Counted from the stretch's first letter, positions 16,480 to 25,904 are shown. The stretch: 64,000 nt of DNA from GCA-2687025 sp964473525 (GCA_964473525.1 CAYYPK010000010.1:1-64000); one strand, 5' to 3'. The notes: a model not told the origin generated them from the sequence alone. Numbers and translations are program-made.

Positions 16480-19103
16480 GGCGCCCCCGTCCCTGTTGTG
16501 CCGCCGTCGTCGGCCGCTGCGTCGCGGTCGGACAGGTGGCGGCGATGGCGTAGCAGCAGATCCCAGCAATCGCGCGCCGTACGCGCGCGCCAGAGGGTCA
16601 GCTGCATGTCCGATGCGAGCGCCTTCGCCCGCGCGTCTCGGTACGCGCTGGAATCGTCCAGACTCTTGCCGGCGCCCTCTCGCGCCTGGTAGCCGGCCTC
16701 GGTGGCCGTGGCGATGCCCATCTCCACGAACACCGACGCCGCCAGCCGCACACACTCGCGGTCGCTCGGGTCCACGGCTTCCTCCCACTCGTCGAGGTCG
16801 CGCCCGTCGGGGGATCCGCTTAGAGCCCGGTAGATCCTGCGCAGGCGTTCGGCGTCCGGTCTGGCCCCGTCCAGGCGCGCCGCGTCCACCTCCAGGTCGC
16901 GCGCGTTGTAGAGCAGATGGACGTACTTCGCGGCGTCCTCGCCCGCATCGGGCAGTTCGTGGCGCGCCACCAACGTTGGCTCCAACGCTTCTAGGAACGT
17001 CGCGTCGTCTGGTGGCGGGTGACAGAACACCACGTGACAGACGCGCGACTGCGTCTCCGCCGCGATGAAGCGTGTCACGAGGCGGGGCGTCACGAGCGTC
17101 CGCACCCCGTCCTGACCCAGCGACAGCGCCCGCTCTGCGACGGCCTCGTCGGATATCCCCACGTCAACATGCGCCACTGCCGAAGCGTGTCCCAGTTCGC
17201 CCAGGAGCTTCCTCGCCTGTTCCACGCCGTGGTCATCGCGCACGCAGATGATGGACAGACCGTCTCGCGACAGGATCCGTCCGAGATAGGCGGCCTTCTC
17301 GGCGCGCTTCCTACTGTCGACTATTCTAACGTCCGCAGTCGTGTCTCGTCCCGGATATACCCCCGCGTCGACCGTCGCCGCCTCTCCCTCGATCCTCCAG
17401 TCGCTCGCGGTGACCTGCACGTTGCGCCGGCCGCGGTATTCGTTGATCTCCACCCGGCCGGCCACACTCACGTCGGCGCCAGGGGTGCGCAGCCCGACCG
17501 CCTTCTCCGCGTCGTTCCAACCTATGACGCGCACCGAGTGCAGGCCGTCCGTCAGCGTCGCGCTCAAGTGCTGGAGCTCCTGCCCCATCACTCGCGGCTC
17601 ACCGACCACCCCCAACCCCCGAAACCCGAATCGGGGCGCTGGGTTCCCCTCCCCGAACGGCTCCAACATCCGCAGCTCATCGACCGCCTCGGTGGCGATC
17701 TCCCCGACTGGCAGAACGGCGTCCAACTCGATCTTGCGGCGAAGGTCGTCTGGCGTCAGACGCGCCGCGGCGATGGACACGAGCTGCTCCCGCAGCGCCG
17801 GTACCGACTCGGTGGCCATGGACAAGCCTGCCGCCGCCGCGTGTCCTCCGAATGTCGTCATGTGCTCGGCGCACTCCATGAGCGCCTCCTGCATGTGGAA
17901 GCCAGGGATGCTTCGACACGATCCCTTGCCCGTGGACCCCTCGACGCCAATGACAACCGCAGGGCGCCAGAACCGCTCCACGAGCCGCGACGCCACGATA
18001 CCCACGACGCCGGGGTGCCAGCCCTCTTTGGCGAGCACTATGATGGGGTCGCGGTCCAGGTTGTGCGCCGTTTGGGTGATTTCCACGGCCTCGTCCGTGA
18101 TCCTGCGCTCGACTTCGCGTCGCTCCCTGTTCGCCTCGTTCAGGTGTTCCGCGATTTCGCGCGCGCGGAGCGCGTCATCGGTGGTCAACAGTTCGACCAC
18201 GACATGCGCCGTGTCCAGCCGTCCAGCCGCGTTTATCCGCGGGCCCAGCACGAAGCCGACATGGTAGCTCTGTAGGTCGACATCACGCTTGACGCTCGCC
18301 GCTTCGCATAGGGCCTTGATGCCCGGCCGGTTGCGCTTGGACATGACGGCGAGGCCAAGCTTCGCCAGCGCACGGTTCTCGCCGCGCAGATTCGCAATAT
18401 CGGCGATGGTTCCGAGCGCCACCAGGTCGAGTTCCTCGTCGAGCGACGCGTCCGCGTCACGCGCGGTCAGCACTGCCTGACCTAGCTTGTAGGCGAGCCC
18501 CACGCCAGCGAGGTCGAGAAACGGGTACTCGCACTCGGGACGGCGCGGGTCGATGAGGGCGATGGCGTCCCCGGGGTGCGGCAGCCGGTCAGGGTCGACC
18601 TCGTGGTGATCGGTGACGATCACGTCGAGGCCGATCTCGCGCGCCACTGCGATGGGCTCGCGGGCGGTGATACCGCAATCCACGGTGATGACGACGCTGG
18701 CGCCACCGTCGCGGATGAGACGCATGGCGTCGGCGTTCACGCCGTAGCCCTCCGCCGCGCGGTCGGGGATGTAGAAGTCCACTTCCCCACCGGCGCGGCG
18801 CAGGACGCCAAGCAGGAGTGCGGTCGCCGTCGTGCCGTCCACGTCGTAGTCGCCGTAGATGGTCATCTTCTCGCCCGCGTCGATGGCGCGGTGGATGCGC
18901 TCGACGGCCAAATCCATGTCGGGCAGGAGCGAGGGGTCGTGCGTGTCAGCGAGCGACGGCCGCAGGAATCGCGGGACATCCTCGGGCTTCACATCACGGT
19001 GGTGTAGAAGCCGCGCGACAAGGGGAGACACGCCGGCTTCCACGCACAGTCGCGCCGTGGCTTGCAGGTCCGTTGGTGGAGCGTGCCAGACTGCGTGCCG
19101 CAT
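16476..19103 (-). CDS. recJ: Single-stranded-DNA-specific exonuclease RecJ with long C-terminal extension
   Basis: The 875-residue protein has the DHH phosphoesterase motifs GDYDVDG (84-90), VDCG (141-144) and TDHH (164-167). The DHHA1 region includes GRINAAGRLDTA-like and GGHAAAAGLS segments, and an OB-fold follows. RecJ degrades single-stranded DNA 5' to 3' in recombination and mismatch repair. Bacterial RecJ is usually about 570 residues; the ~300 residues after about 570 are extra. They contain helicase-like phrases such as IVDSRKR and TLVTPRLVTRF, but no full motif set. A -10-like TATACT lies at 19168-19163. Confidence 0.93.
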   Translation of the reverse strand: MRHAVWHAPPTDLQATARLCVEAGVSPLVARLLHHRDVKPEDVPRFLRPSLADTHDPSLLPDMDLAVERIHRAIDAGEKMTIYGDYDVDGTTATALLLGVLRRAGGEVDFYIPDRAAEGYGVNADAMRLIRDGGASVVITVDCGITAREPIAVAREIGLDVIVTDHHEVDPDRLPHPGDAIALIDPRRPECEYPFLDLAGVGLAYKLGQAVLTARDADASLDEELDLVALGTIADIANLRGENRALAKLGLAVMSKRNRPGIKALCEAASVKRDVDLQSYHVGFVLGPRINAAGRLDTAHVVVELLTTDDALRAREIAEHLNEANRERREVERRITDEAVEITQTAHNLDRDPIIVLAKEGWHPGVVGIVASRLVERFWRPAVVIGVEGSTGKGSCRSIPGFHMQEALMECAEHMTTFGGHAAAAGLSMATESVPALREQLVSIAAARLTPDDLRRKIELDAVLPVGEIATEAVDELRMLEPFGEGNPAPRFGFRGLGVVGEPRVMGQELQHLSATLTDGLHSVRVIGWNDAEKAVGLRTPGADVSVAGRVEINEYRGRRNVQVTASDWRIEGEAATVDAGVYPGRDTTADVRIVDSRKRAEKAAYLGRILSRDGLSIICVRDDHGVEQARKLLGELGHASAVAHVDVGISDEAVAERALSLGQDGVRTLVTPRLVTRFIAAETQSRVCHVVFCHPPPDDATFLEALEPTLVARHELPDAGEDAAKYVHLLYNARDLEVDAARLDGARPDAERLRRIYRALSGSPDGRDLDEWEEAVDPSDRECVRLAASVFVEMGIATATEAGYQAREGAGKSLDDSSAYRDARAKALASDMQLTLWRARTARDCWDLLLRHRRHLSDRDAAADDGGTTGTGAP

Positions 19104-19240
19104 GTGGACTCCGACGAGGCCCGCCGGCGCGCATCGCCGCCAGACGCCTCGCGCATACGTGGAGTATACGTGCCACGCGGTGGTATTGGTTCAGACGGAC
19201 GGAAACGCCAGCGGCAAGGCGCTGGCCGACGACTCCCGCG

Positions 19241-20278
19241 CTATATGCCCAGCGGCACGGCGACTCCGTATTCGGCGGAGGTCATCGCGGCGTCGTAGAC
19301 GCGCATGAGCCGGATCATCTGCTCGGGCGTCACGGCGAGGTCCGCGCCATCGATGAGCGCGGCGGCGACGTTCTCGTAGTAGCCGCGCCATGAGCCGCGC
19401 ACGCTCTCGACGACGAGCTCCTCGCGGGATCCGTCGCGCTCTGTCCATATGCGCGCGTGGTCCGCAGGGTCTTCGACGGCGTCGTCGATGCGCCCCTCCT
19501 TCATGAAGGGCTCTTGCGGGTCGATGCCCGTCTTCACGAGCGCGCCAGCATCGCCCAGCACGTGGAACCGCGGCCGCTGGTACATCGAGAGGTTGCCAAC
19601 CTCGACGCGGTACACCGCGCCGTTCTCGAAGTTCAGGTTCACGCACACGTAGCTGCCGATGTCCGTGTCCCATCCGCGGTATTGGGTCTGGCAGTACACG
19701 CTCGTCACCTTGGACTGCACAAGCGTAAGGGCCTGATCGACCAGATGGGCGCCCCAGTCGTATAGAATGCCGCCGCTCTCCGACTTGACCCCGCGCCACC
19801 CGCCCGGCCGGCCGTAGCGCATGATCGCCGATTCGTACAGGTACGGCTCGCCGATGTAGCCGTCGGCGATCGCCTTCTTGACGGTGAGGAAATCCCAGTC
19901 CCAACGTCGGTTGTGGAACACCGAGAACAGGACATCGTTGCGCGTCGCGGCGTCGGCCATCTCGACCGTCTCCGCGGCGTTCATCGCGACGATCTTGTCA
20001 GTCACGACCGGCTTGCCAGCGTCCATGGCGGCGACGGCGAGGTCGCGGTGCGTGTCGTGGGGCGTCGCGAGGACGATGAGTCCGATGTCGTCGTCGGCAA
20101 GCGCCTCATCGAGCGAGGCAACGACGTTGACTCCCGGATGGTCCTCCCGTGCGCGGGCCTGCCGCTCGGGGTTCCGCGTCGAGATCGTGTGCAGGTGCAG
20201 TCGCTCCTCGAGTCCGACGAGATAGGAGTGGAACGACTTGCCGGCGAACCCGTATCCGACGACCGCTACATTAACCAC
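19241..20278 (-). CDS. Gfo/Idh/MocA family oxidoreductase
   Basis: The product is 345 residues from GTG 20278. VNVAVVGYGFAGKSFHSYL gives the Rossmann GxGxxG with the FAGKxFH signature seen in YdgJ/IolW-type members. KPVVTDKI replaces the usual EKP motif (the Lys is kept). FHNRRWDWDF and GGILYDWGAHLVDQAL form the substrate side. IolW-like members reduce scyllo-inosose, so an inositol-related substrate is possible, but this rests on motif resemblance only. It follows the FmdB-type gene by 41 bases and may share its transcript. Confidence 0.88.
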   Translation of the reverse strand: MVNVAVVGYGFAGKSFHSYLVGLEERLHLHTISTRNPERQARAREDHPGVNVVASLDEALADDDIGLIVLATPHDTHRDLAVAAMDAGKPVVTDKIVAMNAAETVEMADAATRNDVLFSVFHNRRWDWDFLTVKKAIADGYIGEPYLYESAIMRYGRPGGWRGVKSESGGILYDWGAHLVDQALTLVQSKVTSVYCQTQYRGWDTDIGSYVCVNLNFENGAVYRVEVGNLSMYQRPRFHVLGDAGALVKTGIDPQEPFMKEGRIDDAVEDPADHARIWTERDGSREELVVESVRGSWRGYYENVAAALIDGADLAVTPEQMIRLMRVYDAAMTSAEYGVAVPLGI

Positions 20279-20319
20279 GTGGCGTCCCCGTTCGCTACAT
20301 TGGAGGCTGTGACTGACGA

Positions 20320-20685
20320 CTAGTCCGCGCTCGCGGCGGCAGAGGAGGAACCGGCGTCGGACTTGGACGGCGTATCCGAGGTCGAGCCACCTTCGGATTT
20401 CGTCGCCGCGTCTGGAGTAGAGGAGTCCGACTTGGCGCTGTCCGAGCCAGACCCGTCGGACGACTTGGTGTCGGCCTTCTGCCCAGCCTTGTACGAGTCG
20501 CTCCGGTTCTCCGTGATGTAGAAGCCGTCACCGCGGAAGATGAAGCCCGCGCCCCCGCTAATGAGTCGGGAGACGGTGCCCTTCTCCTCGCACTCCGGGC
20601 AGTCCTTCACGGGCTGCGCCGTAATGCTCTGGAAGCGCTCGAACCCGACTCCGCAATGGTTGCACTTGTATTCGTACGTCGGCAT
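20320..20685 (-). CDS. FmdB-type zinc-ribbon regulatory protein with acidic/Ser-rich tail
   Basis: Start ATG 20685 is preceded by GGGAG; the product is 121 residues. The first ~60 residues are the FmdB/CxxC_CXXC_SSSS family ribbon. It opens PTYEYKC with Cys8/Cys11 and Cys29/Cys32 as zinc ligands, followed by SRLISGGAGF and a GDGFYITENR segment. The remaining ~50 residues are Ser, Asp, Lys, Gly and Ala only, a disordered tail that is common in this family. The family's function is poorly defined, usually annotated as a transcription regulator. A -10-like TATCAT is at 20740-20735. Confidence 0.82.
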   Translation of the reverse strand: MPTYEYKCNHCGVGFERFQSITAQPVKDCPECEEKGTVSRLISGGAGFIFRGDGFYITENRSDSYKAGQKADTKSSDGSGSDSAKSDSSTPDAATKSEGGSTSDTPSKSDAGSSSAAASAD

Positions 20686-20898
20686 AGACTCTCCCAGCAG
20701 CGGCTGTGCCGCCTCGCTCTGAACACCAGTCGGCATGATAGCACGAAACAGGTCTATCCGTGGGGAATGGCGGCGGGCCGGACGCCGCCCCCGGAGGGCC
20801 GACTCACCGAGCTCGTGTCCACTGGCCGGGCGGCGCGACGGGGTCTTCCCGCGCGCCTCGCCGTGCCTCCAGACCGCCTCCGCGCGGCGGGAAAACGC

Positions 20899-20928
20899 TT
20901 GACAGGTTTTCGGCCGCTATGACACAAT
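20899..20928 (+). promoter_or_regulatory. Promoter of the Rieske/cytochrome b operon
   Basis: TTGACA (20899-20904) and CACAAT (20923-20928) are spaced by 18 bases, about 100 bases upstream of the Rieske ATG. The rest of 20686-21031 holds no gene that I can see, apart from the -10-like sequence for the opposing FmdB gene. Confidence 0.6.
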
Positions 20929-21031
20929 ACGGGTCGCGCGAGGCTCCCTGGTGACGCCACCGACGGGCAGCAGCGTAGCGCCCGTGGCCTAGCCGAAATG
21001 ATGGGCCGAGGCACGTCATCCGGAGCACAGG

Positions 21032-21556
21032 ATGGAACGCCGGAAGTTCTTTAAGTACGTGGGGTGGCTCGGCTCCCTTGGCGGGATATTCGGGACCAGC
21101 ATTTTCATGTTGGTCCGGTTCCTCTTCCCACGCGTGCTATACGAGCCACCGACCCGCTTCAAGGCGGGGCCTCGTGGCAACTACCCTCCAGATCCCTCCG
21201 GCAACGTGCGCGTCTACGAGACGTACAAGGCTAGCGAGCGCGTCTGGATAGTGCACGGCGACGACCCCACGACAGGCAAGCACGGGATTTACGCCTTCTA
21301 CGCCGAGTGCACGCACTTGGGTTGCACGCCGAGGTGGTTGGAGAACGAAGCCAAGTTCAAGTGCCCCTGCCACGGGAGCGGCTTCTACCCGTACGGCGTG
21401 CATTTCGAAGGGCCGGCCCCGAGACCGCTTGAGAAGGTCGGCATCAGCGAGTCCGAAGGCCAGATCGTCATCGATAAGGCTCGTCGTTTCCGGTGGGAAG
21501 CCGGGCAGTGGGCAAAGGACGAGTGTCTCATCGAAACGTCGCGCCCACTAGTATGA
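21032..21556 (+). CDS. Rieske iron-sulfur protein of a cytochrome bc/b6f-type complex
   Basis: The 174-residue protein has one membrane anchor (about 11-32) and a soluble 2Fe-2S domain. Cluster ligands are Cys93 and His95 in CTHLGC, and Cys111 and His114 in CPCHGSG. Cys98 and Cys113 would form the structural disulfide. The subunit passes electrons from quinol at the Qo site to a c-type or other acceptor on the outer face of the membrane. It opens a three-gene cluster with two cytochrome b pieces. A complete Ser after CPCHG suggests a normal high-potential cluster. Confidence 0.95.
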   Translation: MERRKFFKYVGWLGSLGGIFGTSIFMLVRFLFPRVLYEPPTRFKAGPRGNYPPDPSGNVRVYETYKASERVWIVHGDDPTTGKHGIYAFYAECTHLGCTPRWLENEAKFKCPCHGSGFYPYGVHFEGPAPRPLEKVGISESEGQIVIDKARRFRWEAGQWAKDECLIETSRPLV

Positions 21557-21616
21557 GCCACAGGCATTTCAAGATGTACAAGCTAGATCGCCGCGCTGGG
21601 CCGAAGAGGGAGCTCC

Positions 21617-22384
21617 ATGCCGTTCTGGGATGATTTCAAGGACTCGGTAACGCGGTCGCAGGTCTGGAAGTCGATGTTCCGGCACGACTACCGGGACACG
21701 CCGCGGAACCGTTCGCTCCAGATCCTGAACAACGTCTTCCTCCACCTGCATCCGGTGCGGGTCGCGCGACACGCCACGAAGGTCCGGTTCACCTGGTGCA
21801 TGGGCGGGATTACGTTCCTCATGTTCCTGGTGTGCACCATCACCGGCGTGCTCCTGATGTTCTACTACCGGCCGGCGGTGGAGTACGCATACAACGACAT
21901 CAAGTCCCTCCAGTTCGACGTTCCGTTTGGCATGCTGATGCGCAACATGCATCGGTGGGGCGCGCACGGGATGGTGATCGCCATCTGGCTACACATGCTT
22001 CGGGTCTTCATGACGGGCTCGTACAAGAAGCCACGCGAATTCAACTGGGCGGTCGGCGTCGTGCTTCTGTTCTTGACGCTCTTCCTCAGCTTCACGGGCT
22101 ACCTGCTGCCCTGGGACCAGTTGGCGTTCTGGGCTGTCACGGTCGGCACGACGATGGCGAAGGCGCATCCTGCCATCGGCGCGGAAGGCCCAGTGACTCC
22201 GCAGTTCATCACCGCGGCGAACGACGTTCGGTTCGCGCTGCTGGGCGGTACGATCGTCGGCCCGATGGCGCTCATTCGCTTCTACGTGCTGCACTGCATC
22301 TTCGTGCCGTTGATCGCTTCAGTGTTGATGGCCCTGCACTTCTGGCGCGTCCGCAAGGACGGTGGCATCTCGGGACCCATGTAG
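21617..22384 (+). CDS. Cytochrome b N-terminal subunit (b6-like)
   Basis: This 255-residue membrane protein is the four-helix heme-binding half of cytochrome b. Heme ligand histidines are His112 and His126 on one helix (MHRWGAHG...WLHM) and His226 and His241 on another (VLHC...LHF). It also shows the b6-like CMGG near residue 61, [10 protein letters not shown] and [16 protein letters not shown]. The chain ends ISGPM, as in b6 proteins, so the C-terminal half is encoded separately downstream. The start ATG 21617 is 60 bases after the Rieske stop. Confidence 0.94.
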   Translation: MPFWDDFKDSVTRSQVWKSMFRHDYRDTPRNRSLQILNNVFLHLHPVRVARHATKVRFTWCMGGITFLMFLVCTITGVLLMFYYRPAVEYAYNDIKSLQFDVPFGMLMRNMHRWGAHGMVIAIWLHMLRVFMTGSYKKPREFNWAVGVVLLFLTLFLSFTGYLLPWDQLAFWAVTVGTTMAKAHPAIGAEGPVTPQFITAANDVRFALLGGTIVGPMALIRFYVLHCIFVPLIASVLMALHFWRVRKDGGISGPM

Positions 22385-22414
22385 GCCCGTTGGCCACCAC
22401 ACAGGACTGTCCGC

Positions 22415-23770
22415 GTGTTCCAAGATATCGACTTCAACAACCTATGGCTGATAGTCAGCAAGCCTGACAACGTGCCGGTCCTGGGGCTGTACGTGCTCCT
22501 GGCGTTCTTCACGATATGGGGGCTCTGGCAGGGGGTCATCAACGACCGACGCCGGGCATCCGGGCAACCGCTCATCGAGGAGTCCGGCGAGAAGGTCCAC
22601 ACGTGGCCCTACCTGACGCGCCTTGAGTTCATCGCTCTCATTATCGTCATGGTCGTGCTTACGGTGTGGTCGATCTCCCTGGATGCGCCGCTAGAAGAAC
22701 CGGCGAATCCGGCCCAGACGCCGAACCCGTCCAAGGCCCCGTGGTACTTCCTGGGCCTGCAGGAGATGCTCGTCTATTTCGATCCGTGGTTCGCTGGGGT
22801 CGTGTTGCCGATGACGATCATCAACGGCCTGATCGTCATTCCCTACGTGGACACGAACCCGAAGGGGTCTGGGTACTACACGATCAAGGAACGGCCGTTC
22901 GCCATATTCGTGTTTTTCTTCGGGTTCTTCGTCCTGTGGTGCGCGCAGATATTCATCGGGACGTTCATGCGTGGCCCGGGCTGGAACTTCTTCGGGATTT
23001 TCGAGACGTGGGACGCGCACAAGATCGTCGTGGCGAACAACGTCGACCTTTCGAACGTCATCGGCGCCCGGATCATCTCGCCCCTGATGTCCCTACTCGG
23101 CGTGGCTGACACCGTGCGCCTGTCCGCTGTCGCAGCCTTCGACTCCCAGGCGACACTGGGTGTGCTCATTGGCGCGGCAGCGGTGATGGGCTACATGGGG
23201 CTTGGGCAGATCACCTACCTCTTTGGGCGACGCGTCCGTCGCCGCGAGGAGCTGGTGGACACGGACACCGGCCGGCTTCGCGACGACGCGTCGCTTGAGA
23301 CCATCGACGCCATCGTCGGCACGGATCCGTCGTCGAGGAGCCCTATGGGACTGATGCTGGATGTCTTCGTCCTGTCATTCAAGATCCCGACCAGGGCGGC
23401 GTTGGCGTTCCTGCGTGTGCCGTCGGTGAATGGCCCGCTGTTCGGCCTCGCCCTGCTGGTGTTGGTGGCGTGGTTCACCTTCGGCGTGGTGAGTGTCGGG
23501 TTCTCGACCGGCGCGGTGCTAAACTTCGCGTTCGGACTCCTCGCGCTGCTCTGGCTTCGCCGCGAGGAGAACTGGCGGAACATGCGTAGCGTCCTCATGG
23601 ACGGCGTGCCGCGCTGGTTGACGCACAAGGTGAACGACCTCGGGCTGCTCCGGTACGCTCTGGTCTCTGGCCTGTTCTTGATGATGTTCGGCGTGCCGAT
23701 CAAGATGGTCCTGCGGTGGACGCTGGCCGTGAAGTACATCTGGGTGCTGCCAGGCGTGTTCAACGTCTAG
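22415..23770 (+). CDS. Cytochrome b C-terminal subunit (subunit IV-like) with extra membrane domain
   Basis: The product is 451 residues from GTG 22415, with AGGA eight bases upstream. The first ~200 residues match the C-terminal part of cytochrome b, including the Qo-site region KAPWYFLGLQEML (107-119), where the usual PEWY motif reads APWY. IKERPFAIFVFFFGFF and RGPGWNFFG follow. Residues beyond ~230 form an added region with several membrane helices (after LIGAAAVMGYMGLGQITYLF). No CxxCH heme-c motif is present, although some relatives carry a fused cytochrome c. The electron acceptor from the Rieske protein must therefore be encoded elsewhere. Confidence 0.88.
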   Translation: MFQDIDFNNLWLIVSKPDNVPVLGLYVLLAFFTIWGLWQGVINDRRRASGQPLIEESGEKVHTWPYLTRLEFIALIIVMVVLTVWSISLDAPLEEPANPAQTPNPSKAPWYFLGLQEMLVYFDPWFAGVVLPMTIINGLIVIPYVDTNPKGSGYYTIKERPFAIFVFFFGFFVLWCAQIFIGTFMRGPGWNFFGIFETWDAHKIVVANNVDLSNVIGARIISPLMSLLGVADTVRLSAVAAFDSQATLGVLIGAAAVMGYMGLGQITYLFGRRVRRREELVDTDTGRLRDDASLETIDAIVGTDPSSRSPMGLMLDVFVLSFKIPTRAALAFLRVPSVNGPLFGLALLVLVAWFTFGVVSVGFSTGAVLNFAFGLLALLWLRREENWRNMRSVLMDGVPRWLTHKVNDLGLLRYALVSGLFLMMFGVPIKMVLRWTLAVKYIWVLPGVFNV

Positions 23771-23800
23771 AGCCCCACCGTCGCCGCGACGCCCTGAGTC

Positions 23801-23834
23801 CCTTCCCCTGGCAGGGGAAGGTCAGGAAGGGGTC
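23801..23834. repeat. Short palindrome plus direct echo downstream of the cytochrome b operon
   Basis: CCTTCCCCTG and CAGGGGAAGG (23801-23810 and 23812-23821) form a perfect ten-base inverted repeat around one central base. TCAGGAAGGGGT follows immediately. No T-run follows, so it is not a standard intrinsic terminator. It looks like the core of a small dispersed repeat. The remaining 23835-23949 holds no recognised feature. Confidence 0.5.
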
Positions 23835-23949
23835 GGAACTCTGGCGGGCGCGCGTTCAAGACGCCTACCGACTCCTCCGAGACCATGTGTCCTCCGCTGC
23901 CATGTTAGGCGGGCGCGTTGGCTCCCGTGAACCCACCCAGGCGAAACCC

Positions 23950-24834
23950 ATGCCACAGTACAGCGCAGACAACATACTCGTCCCGTCGCGCGATGACGGC
24001 TCGGGATTGATCCTCTCAATCACGCCTGACGACGCTGGTTGGGAGTACATCTCGTTCGAGGCGCGCACGCTCGCGACGGGCGCCTCGTGGTCCTTCGAGA
24101 CCGGCGAGAACGAGCTCGTCGTCGTAAACCTGACCGGCACGTACGAGGTGACGTCGTCGCGCGGCGCTTGGACCGATGTGGGCGGCCGCGAGAACGTCTT
24201 CACGGGCGCCGCGGACGCGGTCTACCTGCCACGGCGCACGGAGTTCACGGTGACGGCCACCCAGGCCGGCGACTTCGCCGTGGCGTGGGTACCGACCGAC
24301 GAGGACCACGACCCGTGGCACATCCGACCCGCCGACGTCGCGGTCAACGTCCGCGGCGGCGACAACGTCAGCCGGCAAATCAACGACCTGTTGCCGCCCG
24401 GATCGCCAGTGCATCGTCTCGTGCTCGTCGAGGTGTACACGCCCAGCGGCAACTGGAGCAGCTACCCGCCTCACAAGCACGACGTACACATCGAAGGCGC
24501 CGACGGTGAACTCGTCGAGGCCGACCTCGAAGAGGTCTACTTCTACCGCATCGACAAGCCGGAGGGGTACGCCTACCAGCGTGTGTACACCGATGAGAAC
24601 TCGCCGCTGCATCAGGCCGGCCAGCCGATCGACGCCCTGGTGCGCGCCGAGCACAACAGCGCCGTCCTCGTGCCCGAGGGGTATCACCCTGTCGTCAGCG
24701 CGCCGGGCTACACGACGTACTACCTGAACGTCCTGGCGGGCAGCGCGCAAAGCCTGGCGAACCAGGACGACCCACAGCACACGTGGGTGAAGGACAGCTA
24801 CGGTTCAGTGGACACGCGCGTGCCGCTGTACTAG
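23950..24834 (+). CDS. iolB: 5-deoxy-glucuronate isomerase (IolB)
   Basis: Start ATG 23950 gives 294 residues, close to the family norm; the longer open frame upstream overlaps cytochrome b and lacks family sequence. This is a KduI/IolB bicupin. The chain shows GWEYISFEARTL, YLPRRTEFTV and GNWSSYPPHKHD, with the histidine metal-site region. EEVYFYRIDKPEGYAYQRVY and VPEGYHPVVSAPGYTTYYLN follow. It converts 5-deoxy-glucuronate to 2-deoxy-5-keto-gluconate in myo-inositol breakdown. It is followed 28 bases later by the kinase for exactly that product, which supports the call. Confidence 0.93.
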   Translation: MPQYSADNILVPSRDDGSGLILSITPDDAGWEYISFEARTLATGASWSFETGENELVVVNLTGTYEVTSSRGAWTDVGGRENVFTGAADAVYLPRRTEFTVTATQAGDFAVAWVPTDEDHDPWHIRPADVAVNVRGGDNVSRQINDLLPPGSPVHRLVLVEVYTPSGNWSSYPPHKHDVHIEGADGELVEADLEEVYFYRIDKPEGYAYQRVYTDENSPLHQAGQPIDALVRAEHNSAVLVPEGYHPVVSAPGYTTYYLNVLAGSAQSLANQDDPQHTWVKDSYGSVDTRVPLY

Positions 24835-24862
24835 GGCTGCCCCTGCCCGTCGGAGACCTGCC

Positions 24863-25891
24863 ATGCGAACCGATGCGACGTACGACAGTTGCCACATGGG
24901 GCGCTCGTCCATCGACCTGTACGCCAACGACGTGGGCGCGCCGTTCCCGGACATCGGCAGCTTCGCGGCGTACGTGGGCGGCTCGCCGACAAACATCAGC
25001 GTCGGTGGTCGAAGGCTGGGCCTGAACGCGGCGTTGCTCACGGGTCTCGGCGAAGACCCCGTGGGCGACTTCGTCTTGAGCTTCCTGCAACGCGAAGGCG
25101 TCGAGACGCGGTTCATCCCGCGGAAGCCGGGCCAGCGTACGAGCGCAGTCGTACTGGGCATCGAGCCCCCCGACAAGTTCCCGCTCGTGTTCTACCGCGA
25201 GAACTGCGCCGACATCGCGCTCACCATCGACGACGTGCTCGCGGCCCCGGTAACCGACTGCCGCGTCTTCCAGTTCGCGGGCACGAACCTGAGCCGCGAC
25301 CCGAGCCGCAGCAGCACCGTGTTCGCAGCCGAACTCGCGAAGCAGGCAGGGGCGAAGGTCGTGTTGGACATCGACTTCCGTCCCGACCAGTGGCACGACG
25401 CGCGGGCGTTCGGCGTCGCCATCAGGTCTGTTCTGCCGCTCGTGGATGTCGCTCTGGGTACCGAGGACGAAATCAACGCCGCAGTTCTCATGGATCCCGA
25501 CCAAGTGCGCGTGGCGCACTCGCAGGTGTCCGACGCGGAGGTGTCGGGAGACGTAGACGAGTCCGTCGCGCGGCTGATGGCGCTCGGCCCCACCGCTGTC
25601 GTCCAGAAGCGCGGGGCAGACGGCGCGCGCGTGCATTCGGTGTCCGCGACTGGCGCGCGCGACTCGGTCGATGTGGACGGCTTCCCGGTGGACATCGCCA
25701 ACATCCTCGGAGCAGGCGACGCGTTCGGCGCGGGCTTTCTGTACGGCTACCTACAGGGCTGGGACTGGCACAAGTCCGCGCGTCTAGGCAACGCGTGCGG
25801 CGCCATCGTGGTGACGCAGCACGGGTGCGCCAACTTCATGCCGACATACGACGAAGTCATGACGTTCGCCGACAGCCGCGGCGGCCTGTAG
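24863..25891 (+). CDS. iolC: 5-dehydro-2-deoxygluconokinase (IolC), PfkB family
   Basis: The 342-residue protein has PfkB sugar kinase features. These are an N-terminal YVGGSPTNISVGGRRLG substrate-site region, the IolC-typical MGRSSIDLYAND near the start, and the catalytic anion-hole motif ILGAGDAFGAGFLYG near residue 285, where Asp is the base. It phosphorylates 2-deoxy-5-keto-gluconate made by IolB just upstream. Other inositol genes (iolA, iolD, iolE, iolG) are not in the neighbourhood, so the pathway is split over the genome or incomplete. Confidence 0.9.
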   Translation: MRTDATYDSCHMGRSSIDLYANDVGAPFPDIGSFAAYVGGSPTNISVGGRRLGLNAALLTGLGEDPVGDFVLSFLQREGVETRFIPRKPGQRTSAVVLGIEPPDKFPLVFYRENCADIALTIDDVLAAPVTDCRVFQFAGTNLSRDPSRSSTVFAAELAKQAGAKVVLDIDFRPDQWHDARAFGVAIRSVLPLVDVALGTEDEINAAVLMDPDQVRVAHSQVSDAEVSGDVDESVARLMALGPTAVVQKRGADGARVHSVSATGARDSVDVDGFPVDIANILGAGDAFGAGFLYGYLQGWDWHKSARLGNACGAIVVTQHGCANFMPTYDEVMTFADSRGGL

Positions 25892-25904
25892 GGAGCCGGT
25901 CTCA

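Noticed and set aside
15619..16692. 357-codon plus-strand frame opposite rel/recJ
   Set aside because: Antisense to well-identified Rel coding sequence; no motifs or start signals.
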